Assembly: GCA_032629725.1 (NCBI GenBank)
Contig: JAFEVB010000012.1
Location: 930,001 to 994,000, forward strand
Length of the DNA stretch: 64,000 bases
Source: Gremmenia infestans
Taxonomy: Eukaryota > Ascomycota > Leotiomycetes > Helotiales > Hamatocanthoscyphaceae
Direction of reading: 5' to 3'
Positions 11,881-24,307 of this stretch are shown here, piece by piece (within the stretch, counting starts at the first letter, position 1; each line of letters begins with the position of its first letter). The translations under genes and the position numbers were made by a program. The notes under the pieces are model-generated. The model made no database searches and was not told the DNA's origin. It was given only the letters and a program-made list of their open reading frames with translations.

Positions 11881-12902
11881 CTATCATGTTTATTAGTACG
11901 TTACAAAAGGAATCAAAGACCAGATACCATTGGAGTTTCGTGGTTGGTGGGCGTATGCGAGCGAAGAGATAATGGCGGGGCAAGATTATGGCTCCATCTA
12001 GTTTTCATATTCGGGGGAGGAGTTGCACCTACTTGCATGTGGTACTACTCAAAGAATTAGCATGAAAAGTCTCTAGGCCAAGGATAGTGAGGGGAGGTAA
12101 TGAAAGTCGACGAACCAGCCGCCTTTCGAACGAGGAGAGCTCCTCCGAGTCCACTTCTTTCGTTCTAGTGATTGTCCGCCCGAAATCATCTGGTTACTAT
12201 GCAACTACTGTGCAATTTAGGGGTGCCGAATAGCTTTTGCACAAGTTCTTGCTGAAGAACTTCAAAAGTTCAATATTTGGAAGTTGTTGAAATGCTCGAC
12301 AGGACCTCGCTGCAGATGATCATTTGCATCGGGTGCTAGATTCCGGCTGTGCCGTTATACCGTGGAACTTAAAAAATAAAGTTCGTACATTTATTAAGCC
12401 ATTAACATTTCTGACTGGGTGTCTAGTTGACCCGTTAGCAAGGGATTGTATCATACTGGACCGCAAGCAACGTGGCTGGCTGAGCGAGAATTATTATTGA
12501 AACGATAAGGATGTAACGCCGTCCATCTAGGTCCTAACGCCTATACTGTTTTGCAGCCTTCCCTATAAAAGCATGTCACACAAACAACAGGACTATGGTT
12601 TGTAAGGCTTAGACTGGTAGGTAGTGGATTTACCTTCATTAAATTAGAAGTTTTTATTGCATTTTAGCCTTTCGAACGGGCTACTTTGAATGGAGAAAGC
12701 CGCTAATCGCCCGCCGTACGGTTAGATCTCGGGTCCGCTATCATTAACGAGATTCTTTCGAGGCATCCCATCGAGCCCATATCGCATCTACGAGTTTCTA
12801 GGTAGTGCCTGTAAGGACATGAGAGTATTATTTATGAAGGCGAGAAAGCCCGAGACTTGATTTTCCGTCCCGTTCTAGGTAATTGGATAGTTCTAGGAAA
12901 TA
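11881..12902. other. Gene-poor spacer upstream of the Zn2Cys6 gene
   Basis: This region should contain the missing first exon and promoter of the minus-strand factor, but no CxxC-coding exon is visible. From 12370 onward the sequence is AT-rich with stops in all frames. A short stretch at 12730-12890 gives a HPIEPISHLR-like peptide reminiscent of retroelement polyproteins, too short to call. Confidence 0.4.
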
Positions 12903-13033
12903 TACTTCGTCCCAGGCGTAATTATTACGCCAAGAATTCTATAGCAGGGGGGTAAATAAAGTGGTAAACGCACCAAAGCAAGGCCCCCTTGCCGTGGTCT
13001 TCTTGGCGTAATAATTACGCCTGGGACGAAGTA
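12903..13033. mobile_element. Foldback MITE-like element A1 (131 bp)
   Basis: Perfect 33-base terminal inverted repeats lie at 12903-12935 and 13001-13033, starting TACTTCGTCCCAGGCG. The ends are TA, as expected for the TA target site of Tc1/mariner-type insertions. The 65-base interior has no coding capacity. Each arm itself contains a 17-base palindrome (12915-12931 and 13005-13021, GGCGTAAT-T-ATTACGCC type). The outer ends match the element at 46009-46140. It is non-autonomous; no transposase gene is present in the window. Confidence 0.8.
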
Positions 13034-13542
13034 GAATTTTATTGTATGCCTTGGTAAGTTTAATTAGACGGACACTCCATTTACTACGGACAATCCACTC
13101 CAAATAAGGCGTTTAGCGTACTTGATTAGCAGTCATCTTTTATGGAGAAGGCAGTAAAACACTAGTGTATACGGAGGTAGGAGATACATAATAATGCATA
13201 TTTCTATTGTATTAGAATGTGGTAACTAATCAGTGGAGGATAGAAGGACATTGATTAATCGAAGAGAGAAAGAAAGGAACACTGAAGCAGGTGTCTCGGC
13301 TTAAGTCTCCCTACTCCCAGTAGCTCCGGCTATAAGCAAGGTCCTCATCGCCCGCTTAAGCTTACGATAGTACTATATACAATATAATTCAACAATTTCA
13401 AGCGTTTACAAAACATGTATTAGTTTTCTATAAATCGGCCTTTCTCGCAATGAAATACAAATGCAACTAGCCAAGCAAGCAAGTTCTGGTAATCGTGCCA
13501 ACACCAAATCATCGAGAGGCACGTTCGACACAGCCTCAATGA
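13034..13542. other. AT-rich spacer
   Basis: No supported gene. The sequence is AT-rich with short purine tracts and lies between the foldback element and the HET remnant. Confidence 0.5.
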
Positions 13543-14262
13543 TTGGATTCGACTCTCGAATGTCCACTCCAAAGAGCCATGACTCAAGTCGAAAGGTTCC
13601 AATATCAACCTTTATGTCCACATCAAATTAGGGTTCACAGCCTTCATCTCGGCGACGACTCAAAAAGAATCAGCCGCACACTGCACCACGCATGGTTGAA
13701 CGACGAGCCCTACTTCGAGTCTTTGTCATATTATTGAGGGGCCGATGATGCCTATCCCTCAAATTATGCTTAACGGAAAGCTATTCAGCGTTCGAAGAAA
13801 CCTTTAGTTCGCTCTAGACCATCTTTGAGGCATAGAGAGGACTTCTAGAAGAAATCTATGGAGAGCCGAGGCTCCCGAAACAAACGACAGCCAAGGCAGA
13901 AGATCTGGATGAGAGGATTCCCAAAGGATACGATGCGTCTGAAAATGAGACTCTGGCCATAGCGATAAGTCATCGTTCTTCCTTCCACCCAAAAGCTCCG
14001 CGAGAGTACAACGAGGGAAACATAGGTACTGGTGGCCACGCCAGCGAAGCCCATAGAACTTTGGAGACCCAAAAGGCCTTGGCATCATGGAGAGAAACGC
14101 GCAGGTTCCGTTCATGTCACCCATTTACGCTCGAGCGACGCGGCTTCTGGATTAGCTGGGCGAAGAGTCGGCGAACAGCAATATTGGCATGAAGAGTTTC
14201 GCGTCCTCTGCTTATGCATCTTTGAATGCGAGAACCAGTAAGGTACGTGTGCTTTATTTCTC
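13543..14262 (+). pseudogene. HET-domain (heterokaryon incompatibility) pseudogene
   Basis: The conserved start of the HET domain is readable: IRVHSLHLGDD, then YFESLSYY followed by a stop where the family has WG. A second piece shows IMLNGKLFSVRRNL, then ALDHL. A third piece after a degraded stretch shows ERNAQVPFMSPIYARATRLL and LGEES, and ends at a plausible GT donor near 14244-14262. Intact HET proteins take part in vegetative incompatibility and cell death in filamentous fungi. Lesions visible are TGA at 13735, TAG at 13805, TGA at 13826, TAG at 14153 and at least one frameshift. Three stops sit where the family has Trp, consistent with G-to-A change. The gene cannot make a full HET protein. 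Confidence 0.65.
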
Positions 14263-15148
14263 CTTCGTATGAAAGCTTAATATATTCTCGTAGGTCCAGT
14301 GAACAACTAGAAGGGAGTGATAGGGTTCTGACATAGGCTGGCCCTTTTGGACGAGGCTTTGGTTGGTTATTCAAGAAGTCGTCTTGGCTTCCGGCCGCAC
14401 CACACCATCTATTGCGGCTCTCGACTCCTGCCTTCCCTGGCCAGATTTTTGAAAGGCGTTCGTTCGTTGCTTTGTTTTCCGTCCAGGGGCCGAGGATTTG
14501 ATTGGTGTGCATAATAAATACCGAGAGATCGAGCGACTTTCCCGTTCTTCAGCCACGGAATTCGTGAAAGCTTCGGTTTGGAAAGGTCCTGAGGAATGGA
14601 GAGGGCGGGATCACTACCTTGTGCCGTTTAGCCAGCTGATGCAAAAGGCATTGGGAGATCTGTACTGGAACAAAGCACGGGAAACTTATATCGAGGCAAC
14701 ACAGACTCTACCGATAGTTGTGAGAGGCATTTTGGCGAAAAGAATAATAATCAATAGAGGTGGAACTGGGGGGAAGGACCTTGATATTTCCAGAGAACAA
14801 TCAATTGTTTCTACATCCATCTGTTCATTTATTCGAACAAAATTCCCGTGGTATTCCAACGCCATATGAGTACAACTTTTGTGACCGGCGCGTCGATAAC
14901 ATATCCAGTGATCACTTCATTCTCGATCCTTTTGGTGTCACGAATCCAACTCTGTTTGAAGGTCCGCAAAAGCCCCAGCTGAGCTCTTCCACTGCGTAAT
15001 AGTGGCTCCCAAGCCTCCCTAAGGCTTGGCGCCGAGGAGTTCATGTCCTGCCCTGTCCATTGACGGGCCTTCAAGCTGGGTGGAGTCTTCGCGGGAGGTC
15101 TGTAGCTTGAGGAGGTTTGTAGGCGTTATCTTGTACAGTGGTCCTACT
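14263..15148 (+). pseudogene. Possible 3' continuation of the HET pseudogene
   Basis: A coding-like frame runs at 14498-14869 (SVWKGPEEWRGRDHYLVPF, LYWNKARETYIEATQTLP), and another frame to 14999 contains SDHFILDPFGV. They lie directly downstream of the HET fragment on the same strand and could be its variable C-terminal region, broken by frameshifts. I see no motif that proves it. The remainder up to 15148 is the 3' side of the SPT8 gene. Confidence 0.3.
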
Positions 15149-17207
15149 TCACGAAGTCCCAATTTCATATCCAATCAGAACTTCAGTATTACTACCTTCC
15201 CATCCACGGTTTCCCGCTGCAGAGAGCATGTATTTGCAGGTCGGGTCGATATGAAGCGCAGATATAACACCCGCTCGAGGTGGCCCAGGAACGATCAGGA
15301 ACGGAACTGTCGAGTGTTTGAAAGCTGCTGTATCTTTAAGGTCGTAAAGACGTAAGATATCATGAGAAGCACTACATGTTGTTAGCCTTCGCATAGAGAT
15401 CTGCAGAAATGAAGTTACCATATCAAATGCCTCCCATTTGGCATCGCCCTCACAGCACTGACAGCACCGCTTCCTTGCGGGAACTTGAAGGTCCTCTCTG
15501 CGTTTCTCAAGCCCTTGTGTAAGCTGAACTCTTCTACTGTTCCATTTCTTCTCCCTGCGTAAATGTAGTTCCCATCTGGTGACCAACAAGCTGCCATGCA
15601 CCAAGGCGGAACTCCTGACCGTGTAGGTATCTTCGCAATTGCATTCGGTTGCCGTCTATCCCAAACTCGCAGTGTACCATTTATTGATGCAGCCAGAAAA
15701 GTTGAATCCGACGTTGCCTCGGCATCTTGTGTCTCTGCTATAATCATGGGGCCTGGAAGTTCCGGCTTATCTTCAAGCTTGATTCCGTTTGTCTCTATAG
15801 GCTGTACACCATTTGCTTGCCCTTCTGGGGGCTGTACTAGCGCAGGTGCATCGACTGCTGGAGCGTCTCCCATTGTAAGATCCCCATTCGCGTCAACCGT
15901 CTCGTTGTTATCAATGCTCATCTCAATCGCACGAGAAAACTCGTCGTCTTCATCTCCAAAATTCCCACCAGACGGTGCTCCATCTCCTGCTGTCTCCCCA
16001 AATAAAGAATTGGCATCACTTCCGCCACCAAATAGCGAATCAGCTGGGGAGCCTTGCGCATCGTCATTATCACCGTCTGCCCCATTTGCGCTATTCATTC
16101 CATTCGAGACCCCGTTCACATGGGGTTTGTCGCCATTATTACTTGAGAAGGTCCCATTCGTAACCACTGGTTCGCCGGATTCTTCAGGAACCAGTAGGCT
16201 CGAGGCTGGCCGTACTTCGATCGCCGATATTTGACCACCGCTGCCCTCGAAGGATCTCTTCACTTGCCCGGTATTAAGGTCCCAATCGAAAACATTCTTA
16301 TCCCAGCTGCCTGACAGAACCGACTTCTCATCTTGAGCCAGAGTAAGAACTGAGACTGCCGATTTGTGCTTCTGCATATACGCGATCCTCTTCCCCTCAT
16401 CATGCCGTACCGAGTATAAGTTGATACACCCCGATTCTAAGCCCGAAAGCATCCAAAGGGATTGTGATTGTACAGCAAGCGAATACACAGGAGAAAGCTG
16501 AGGTTCCTCCCCGGGGATTTTGGCCACAGGCTCTTCATTATCCCAGTAGCTCATCAGAACCCCAGCTTTCACTACACTGTCCACAAATGGATGTCTTTGA
16601 GCCACAGTCAACAAGGTTTTGCCATTGACTGTTGCGACACCATCGTATTTCCGCACATAGCAATCAGAGCCTCCCGTAAACCAATACCGCATATCCGGTG
16701 TCGCTGTAATCGCATTAATGGACGTACTCTGCGGCGCTGCCATTGTAGGCACAATATCATAAAGCGAGGCTGAAAGAGCTTCTGGGCGGACCTCGAAGCG
16801 CATCCTAGGGGTAGGGGCCGCAGAAAGCTGTCGCGGAGAGGCAGAGGTTCGAGTCAACGTAGGTTGAGGATGTGAAGTAGGACCCGCGCCATTGACTTGG
16901 CTCGTCGTGGGAATGTCGTCAGAGCTTGTATTTGTAGTAGGTAGGCTGGGCCGTCTGATCTGGGATAATGGCTGGTCGGCAGAATCGTCCTCATCGGACC
17001 CATTTTCCTCGTCATTGTCATTGTCGTCGTCTTCCCCATCCCCATCACCATCTATTGCCTCTGCTTCCATGTCTTCGGCATCCTCCATTAACTCATCTTG
17101 TTCATTGTCCGAACTCGCATTGGACCCTGGGAGGAGCTTAGCAGGCGGGGCAATTTGGGGAATCGTTTTGACTTACCCCGGTCATCATCGTCGTCGAATT
17201 CGACCAT
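15149..17207 (-). CDS. SPT8: SAGA complex subunit Spt8 (WD40 protein)
   Basis: Three exons (17207-17177, 17126-15419, 15371-15149; introns 50 and 47 bases) encode 653 residues. The very acidic N-terminus (runs of D and E within the first 50 residues) is typical of Spt8. A WD40 propeller follows, starting with SLYDIVPTMAAPQSTSINAI and MRYWFTGGSD, with VLSGSWDKNVFDWDLNTG and FLAASINGTLRVWDRRQ among the blades. A long low-complexity insert (about residues 300-420, rich in N, G, D, S) lies between blades, as in fungal Spt8. The C-terminus holds ASHDILRLYDLKD and MLSAAGNRGW. In yeast Spt8 contacts TBP and helps SAGA regulate transcription. The start at 17207 is supported by a 31-base first exon coding MVEFDDDDDR, in phase with the rest. 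Confidence 0.95.
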
Positions 17208-19142
17208 AATGGCTCCCTATATGACTAGCATTCACATCTTACTTTCTGGGCTGAAATGTTCCCAAACGCGGGGAGCAGCGCTACAAGGGAGACGCGCCCA
17301 AAGCTAGGTAGCTTTCAAGAAGGTTCGTGGAGGGAGACTTGGTCGCAAACAGTGTTGGCGGTCTCGAGTTGTTCTGCAACGATTGAGAAATGCAGATTAT
17401 GTATTAATCTTCTTCAAATATAAGAATGGGAGGTAAGTACAGAGTGATTAGGTCCTGCTAGGATATCTGAGCACATAAAGTTGCGGCTGGATCTTGGTGA
17501 TCCTTGCGCCACTGCTGACTAAGCACATTCGATCTTTCACCGTTTTGACCAGCCAGGACCTCAGTTCTCATTTGAAAAGCTCCCCATGTAAGATTTTCAA
17601 GATATAACTATTCTGCACCCTTGATTTATTTTTGCCTTCATACTCCAGAATTCCTACTCCGTGCTAGTACCTGATTAAGTATTTAATCTAACTCCAATAC
17701 TTTTCGCTGCAATAACCAGCTAGCAGTCAAGTTCACTCAATTTCACGGTTCACAACGACATTTCTGTAGAATTAGCCTACTGCAGGTATGAGATATAAAA
17801 ATCTGGAGTCACTTACGCTTACCATCGGTTGAGGTGCCACTCTTCGAAGGCACCTAGGTCAAAAATGGAATACCGGTTGTCCAGTGTTGGGGAACTACGC
17901 CTCCTGCTAGGGCAAGTTTCAAACCCTACAAAGTGTGAGCTCGCCCATGTCTCCATACCTAGATACTACTTAAGGCAGGTATGTAATCGGTGCTGTGTTT
18001 GAAGAAGCAGTAGCCGCTAGAGGTCCCTTGCCAACGTACCTACCAAGGTAGGTTTTGATCGTGCCCAGAATTTGGGTATGCTGCCAATGTGTGTCCCACT
18101 ATGATCCCGCATGGGCTTGAACTGCGTTTTGTGGTATTGGGTGGGTATCCTCCATTGGATTGAACTCTTCAGCCGATTTCTATGGCAATAGATCTGCGTC
18201 CGAGTCTCTTTGGCGGCGGAAGTCGCAGCATTTTCAGAGGATATGGGCTCATACATCGCGGCCAACCATTTGTGCAGTGAAACCCTAGAGAAAAGTAGCA
18301 CATGGGATAGGACCTTTCGGAAGCGTTTGATATGTGATGAGAGGCAATTAGGTAGTCAAGTGTTGCACAAAATTCTTGCCATTTGTTGATTGTCTTTGCG
18401 CTTCAATGGACCATAAGCTCATGGGGAAAGAATCTCCAACGATTTGGGCCGATAGTTTGCCCATGTTATCCTCTTTGGTGTTGATGCCGTGCTTGTTCTT
18501 TGTCGTGCTTGCAATTGCCCAAGTCCCGTCAGCGTGTTTGTGAACTTTTGTTGACAAACTTTTGACTTTTGTAGACGGAGATAGTCTGAAATCATGGCTC
18601 TGGTCAAATTGGTGTTCGATTGCTGTGCATATTTGTTACCTTATGTTTGGGAAGGAAGCTCTCCGGCTACAATAATCGGGGTCGTTGTTATTTGACACTG
18701 CCCACCGAAAGGAGAGGGGTTTCCTGAACTTTCGCCGTTCAACTCCCGACCTCCTTCTTCTTAGCAAGCTTGCGCAAAACCAACATCAGACCTTGAAGAG
18801 CGGTCCATGCGGTCAACGTGGAAAACGCCCGCTCTGTCATCTTCATATTTAATATTGTTGTTTGCTTGATATATTTTTCAGCATTCATTCTTGCTTTCCT
18901 AGGAAAAGGGCACAGTACTTTGAGAAGCGTATACTTTTGCCAGTCTGGACCGCCCCGCACAATCTCTCCAAGCACTGGCACAATACTGACTAGGAAATTG
19001 TGGATCGAGGCTCAGCTGCTATTCACCTCTACAAGCAAAGCACAATTTTCCCACTTGCCAACCTTACAACTCCTCCAACAGCTCCAACCATTGTGTCTGC
19101 ATCCCACCATCCTCCTCCTCCTCCCCCTTTTACTCCCCAAAG
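17208..19142. other. Divergent intergenic region between SPT8 and the helicase
   Basis: About 1.9 kb separates two divergent genes and must hold both promoters. The final 150 bases before 19143 are C/T-rich, typical of a fungal 5' leader. A minus-strand open frame at 18739-18981 (80 residues, basic C-terminus) has coding-like composition but no recognised domain. The rest shows no gene. Confidence 0.45.
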
Positions 19143-22100
19143 ATGGTGTACGTCCATTCAGGCCCGGGCTTCGAGGCCCTGCGGGCTCACATCAACAAAG
19201 ACCACTTAGCTGGCGAACACAGAGAAGAATGGCGCAACCTTCCAGAAATACCCACGGCCTCCGAGATCTGGTCAGCGGTTTCGTCAAAAGAGACGCGCCC
19301 TGTGGAGGAGAAGTGGAACGAGTACATGGGAAATCCTAGCTACGAAATCGCGCTGCCGCATAACATCATTGAAGGCCCTTGGCCATCAAAGGTTGCTTAT
19401 TTGGGAGCTCATTATCAGATCCTTCGTGAGGACGTAGTCGCCCCGCTCCGGCACTCGGTGACCTCGGTCCAAGATCGCCCAGATATGATGGACGACGATG
19501 AGACTCACGTTTATACGCATGTAAGCTCGAAGGCCAAGGAGCTCTGCCGTCTCAGAAAGAATGCTAATCACCTTTCAGGTAAGTATAAAAGGCATGAAGC
19601 TTAGCCCCGTAGGCCCAGCGTTCCGAGTCGAGTTCTCCACCGAAAGGGCTGGCAAGCAGATTCGATGGGAACAATCAAAGCGATTGATGCAAGGCAGTCT
19701 TGTTGCCATATCTTCACACAAAGACTCGTTCCGTACTTCATGCAAGGTTGCAGTAATTGCTGCTCGACCTCTAGTGGGAGGTGTAGACCAGAATCCCCCT
19801 CAAGTCGACATCTTTTGGGGTGATAATAATGATGCGGTGTTTGATCCGGATGAACACTACATCATGGTTGAAGCTCGGACAGGTTACTTCGAAGCTTCAC
19901 GCCATATGCTCATCGCGATCCAGAAGTTGATGACTGAGAGGTAACTCATTCCTGCACTGGTGTTTTTACTATAGGAGATGATGCTAACGGTGACAGTTTT
20001 ACACTCGCAAAGCATATTGTCGACCTTGATTCCAACGTTAATGCGCCAACATACGTCGAAGACCATTCGATCTATGACCTATCATCCCTCCTCCCTCCCG
20101 AAAAGGCCATGGAAATCATCGAAGGCGGAATTACACTAGGAGATCGTCTTCAAAATGTGGACATCCTCGAGGCGTTCCCAAGGATCCCCGAATCAGGAAT
20201 GGATCCTTCTCAACTCCTGGCTTTTAAAAGCATGATGAATAAGAAGGTCGCTATCGTTCAAGGTCCTCCTGGTACAGGCAAGACGTTCGTCTCCGTATCA
20301 GCGTTAAAAGTCATGCTTGATAATCTGCAGCCGGACGAACCTCCTATAATTGTCGCCGCTCAGACAAACCATGCTTTGGATCAACTACTTAACCATGTTC
20401 TAGACTTTGAACCTAACATCTTACGACTTGGTGGAAGATGTGATAAGGGAAACACAGCAATCCTTGAACGAACTCTCTACCAGCTGAAGCATAGTGATCA
20501 TAAGGTTCCTAACATGTTCCAAGGCTTGAAGGATGCTCAAAAGCGCGTCGCATCCAATGTGGATGCAATTGCAGAGATCCTTAGTCCACTTCTCACATCC
20601 AAGTTGGTTACTGCTGAGATGCTTCTTGATGCTGGTGTGATCCGACAAGAACACTACGATTCCTTGAACGATGGTGATTGGACCGGCGACGGGGACGTTT
20701 CTGAAGGACTTGAGGGCTGGCTCCGAGAAGACCAAATATATCCTATCCTCAGAACACCACAAAATGATACAAGTCTGCCCCTCGAGGAGGGCGAGGTAGA
20801 GCAAGAGGTTGTTTTAGCACTAGACCAGGAAGTTCGTGGTGAGCAATTTGACCGTGAAGCCGATAAAGATGGCTTGACAGGGACCTATGTGCCCTTTACC
20901 CGAATTCATACAGGTCGCAACACCGGGATTCCCGACGACGATATCAAGAAAATACTTCGAAAGCATCGAGATCTACAGATGGTGCCTCACAGCAAACGTG
21001 GAGACATGTATCGCTATTTTCTGAAACAACTCGACAGAAAGATACGTAAGAAGATGAAGCTGCAACTCGCCCAATACAACGACGCCATAGACAAACTCCG
21101 GCTCACGAAGTGGTCTTTGAACGCTCATTTTATCCGCCATATGAGGATCAAACTTATCGGTTGCACAACAACTGGTCTATCAAAGTATCGCGGCTTGCTA
21201 GCTGCCGTCCAACCAAGAGCGCTTCTGATTGAAGAAGCTGCGGAAACCAAGGAGGGCACGATTATTGCGGGTATGATCGAGACTTTGCAACATTTAATCC
21301 TTGTTGGAGACCACCAGCAGCTACAGGCCAACTGTAATGTCAAAGCCTTAGAGGAAGCACCGTATCATATGAACATCTCGATGTTCGAGCGCCTTGTGAG
21401 GAACTCCATCGAATATGTCATGCTTAACGAGCAGCGACGCATGGTTCCCAACATTCGACAGCTATTAACGATCGAACCGACACCCTTCTATGCGAACTTG
21501 CAGGACCACCGGTCAGTCCTAGATCGCAAAGTTAACCGACCCCTAGTTCCTGGAATGGGAGACCGCGATGTGCACTTCTTCAGTCATGACTGGCCAGAGT
21601 GTCGCAACCAAGACTCGAGCAGATATAATCCGGACGAGGCCCAAATGATCGCTGGTGCATTCAAGCACCTGATTCTTAACGGGACTGAAGCTTCCAAGAT
21701 TACTGTCTTGACGTTCTATAATGGTCAGCGAAAGCGAATCGTCCAAGAGCTAAAGAACACCCCAGGCCTTGAGCACGTCACGTACTTCAACGTCTTTACA
21801 GTGGACTCCTTCCAGGGGGAGGAAAACGACATCATTCTCCTTTCGCTCGTTCGAAGTAACGATCACCTTAGCATCGGCTTTCTTGATAACAAAAACCGGC
21901 TTGTTGTAGCACTATCACGAGCTCGTCGAGGACTGTATATCTTTGGTAATGCCCTCACTCTAATAGCTGCTGAGAGTAATGAACTTGGTATTGGTCGAGA
22001 TCCCCTTTGGGACCCCTTACTTCAACATTTGAAGCGTCAACGCCAATTCAAGTTTGATGCCGGTTTTCCTATCACTTGTGTCAGGCATGGGAAGACAATA

Positions 22101-23609
22101 GAGATTGTAGAGCCTCAGGATTGGGCCATAAACGCTGGCGGTTGTGATGCCAAATGCGGTGCCATTCTCCCTTGCGGCCACTGCTGCCCGTATACATGTC
22201 ATTCGTTCCCGGAGTCTGAAGTACCATGCCGAGAGGCTTGTCCTTTGCAGCTTGAATGCGGTCATGGTTGCAGTCGGTTTTGCTACGAGGCCTGCACTTG
22301 CGAGCAGTGTGTGCCAATCATCCAAACTGAGCTTGAGGCATGGAATCTTGCTACAGATAGCACAGGTATGATTTATACTGTTTCCGATGTTCGCTCCGAG
22401 TCCGAGTACGCGTTGCACAAGTCTTCTGCAAGTAGCGGTGGTTCTTCTGAGCGTGGTCGAAATGGTAGATTTATTATGAGAGGTAGATCGTTCAAACAAA
22501 ACGGCCATCGAGGTGATAGGGGCGGCAGAGGAAAAGGCAGAGGCGGAGGCGGAGGCGAAGGCAGGCAGGCACCTTTCGGTGGGTCGGATCGCGCGCAGAA
22601 CAATTCCGCATCTCAACAGCCTCTAGTACTTCTAAACAGAGGTCCCAGCTACCAAGCCATTATTCCTGGCAGAATACAAACAACTCCTCAGCATCATCCA
22701 GGTGTGGTCGCATGGAACACGTGGGATGCAGATGCGGCAGATCGCAAATCCAATGAAGAGCGTCGCCTGCGCCTGGAGAGCCAGCTAGACGTCAGCGCAT
22801 CCACAATAACCTATAGAGAGACCTATATCCCGTAAGTAAGAGTTCGGTCCAATTTCTGGTACTTAAAATGTCTCAGGAGTTGTGAGACGTTTAATTAATC
22901 CCGTTCTTCAAAAGACTCTCGTGAGCAAAGCTGATCTTGAGATAGAACCACCATCAACGAACATGGCTACCGCGTAAGGAAACCCGAAGATTGTGTCAGA
23001 AGCATGGTTACAGCTGATAGCGGTAAGATCAACCAACCTCGAACCACGTCTCGACTCAATGCGGCTGCTCAAGTCTTCGAGTTAGGCTTCGAGGGAAAGC
23101 TCGCCAACGACAAGTCCTCGCCTCTCATGGATTCCAATCCTTCCAATGGTACAAAGAGAAACTCTATGCGTAAAGGAGCTTCCGCGAGCCGTGGTGACGC
23201 TCCCAATCCGAAGAAGAGCGCTAAGAAGCCAGAGCCAGCCATCCAATCATATCGCTCAAGCCCAGGTTTCCCTAATAAACCAACCAACGCTGTTGTTGGG
23301 AAGAAGAAGAACATCACTTCAAATCATCACTCCTCTGATGATCGATCTATAATGTCCATAGTCGACATGTCGCCGCAGTCCTCCCCCATTTCGATTTCCC
23401 AGGAAGAAAAGACCAGTTCTATTCGTGTTTCAAAGAGAAATAAGGCTGAAAATTGCCATGCAAATCGAGTAGATGATGGTATCATTGCTCCAGTAGCAAA
23501 TCCTCGCCAAGAACCCCTCTTGATCGATTTTGATGAGCCTTCGGTTGAGATTGGCATTAACCAATCTGTAATCCCGCCAAATTGGAGAATTGGCGGAGCT
23601 TGTGATTGA
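19143..23609 (+). CDS. hrr1: SF1 RNA helicase with NFX1-type zinc fingers (ZNFX1/Hrr1-like)
   Basis: Four exons (19143-19520, 19579-19940, 19997-22831, 22946-23609) join in phase and encode 1412 residues. Helicase motifs are visible: Walker A GPPGTGKT at about 336-343, LIEEAAE (motif II, DEAA-like with E) near 656, VDSFQGEENDIILLSLVRS near 849, and VALSRARRGLYIFGN near 884. A cysteine/histidine-rich NFX1-type zinc region follows at about 963-1020. An RG/G-rich stretch lies near 1065-1105, and the long C-terminal tail is Ser/Lys-rich. Relatives are animal ZNFX1 and fission yeast Hrr1. Hrr1 works with RNA-directed RNA polymerase and Argonaute in RNAi-dependent heterochromatin, so a small-RNA role is likely but inferred. 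Only about two zinc-finger units remain, fewer than in ZNFX1. Confidence 0.93.
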
Positions 23610-24272
23610 TGATAGAGAACTCCTACTTATTACCTTTGCACCCACTTTGTAACATGCGATGACACGTATATCTGGTCCTTCCAAGGTCGCGATCCGTTTT
23701 TAGGTTGCGGTACCGAATCTTCTTTTTTTTGTTGGCTGGCGGGTTGTTGGGGCGGTGGAGGTGGAATTATGAGCTTGTTGTTGTAGATTGAGTTAGCCAA
23801 ATTGACACATATTTGACTTTGGGTGGGCCTACTTACTTATGAAGTGTCAGAAGTGATGCCAGTAATATCCTGGATTGTCTTAAAAGGTTTGAAATATTGG
23901 AGTAGCATACTGCACGTTAATTGCGTTTCCGGCTCTGATAAGCTAGGTAGGCAAAATCCATCGTTGCTTGTTTTTGGATGCTAATATTGGTGACAAATAG
24001 CTCCATGGTCCTGTGGTGAGAGGATGGATGTTTAATTGGGTGCTTCGAGCGTTGAAGTGGTTGTGATGGGACAGTTTCAGGTCTTCCCGGACCCTATCTA
24101 AGATCGAATCATCTCTGTCGCGAGTTAGCATGCACTGCAAGAAAGCACAAGAGAGGAAAAGAACATAACTTTAGGTAAGAAAACCTAAAATCCCATCTTT
24201 GTTTCTGTACTCTGACCTTGAATAACGATGTAAGACTGCTCGCAGTTTGTTGTAAACATGGATTTCCGTCCC

Positions 24273-24307
<35 letters not shown>

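Noticed and set aside
12720..12890. Retroelement polyprotein-like peptide (HPIEPISHLR).
   Set aside because: Only about ten residues resemble a Copia-type integrase region, and stops and frame changes follow immediately.
18739..18981. 80-codon minus-strand ORF with coding-like composition.
   Set aside because: No domain, no signal or membrane segment, and it lies in the expected promoter of the helicase gene. A real short gene cannot be excluded.
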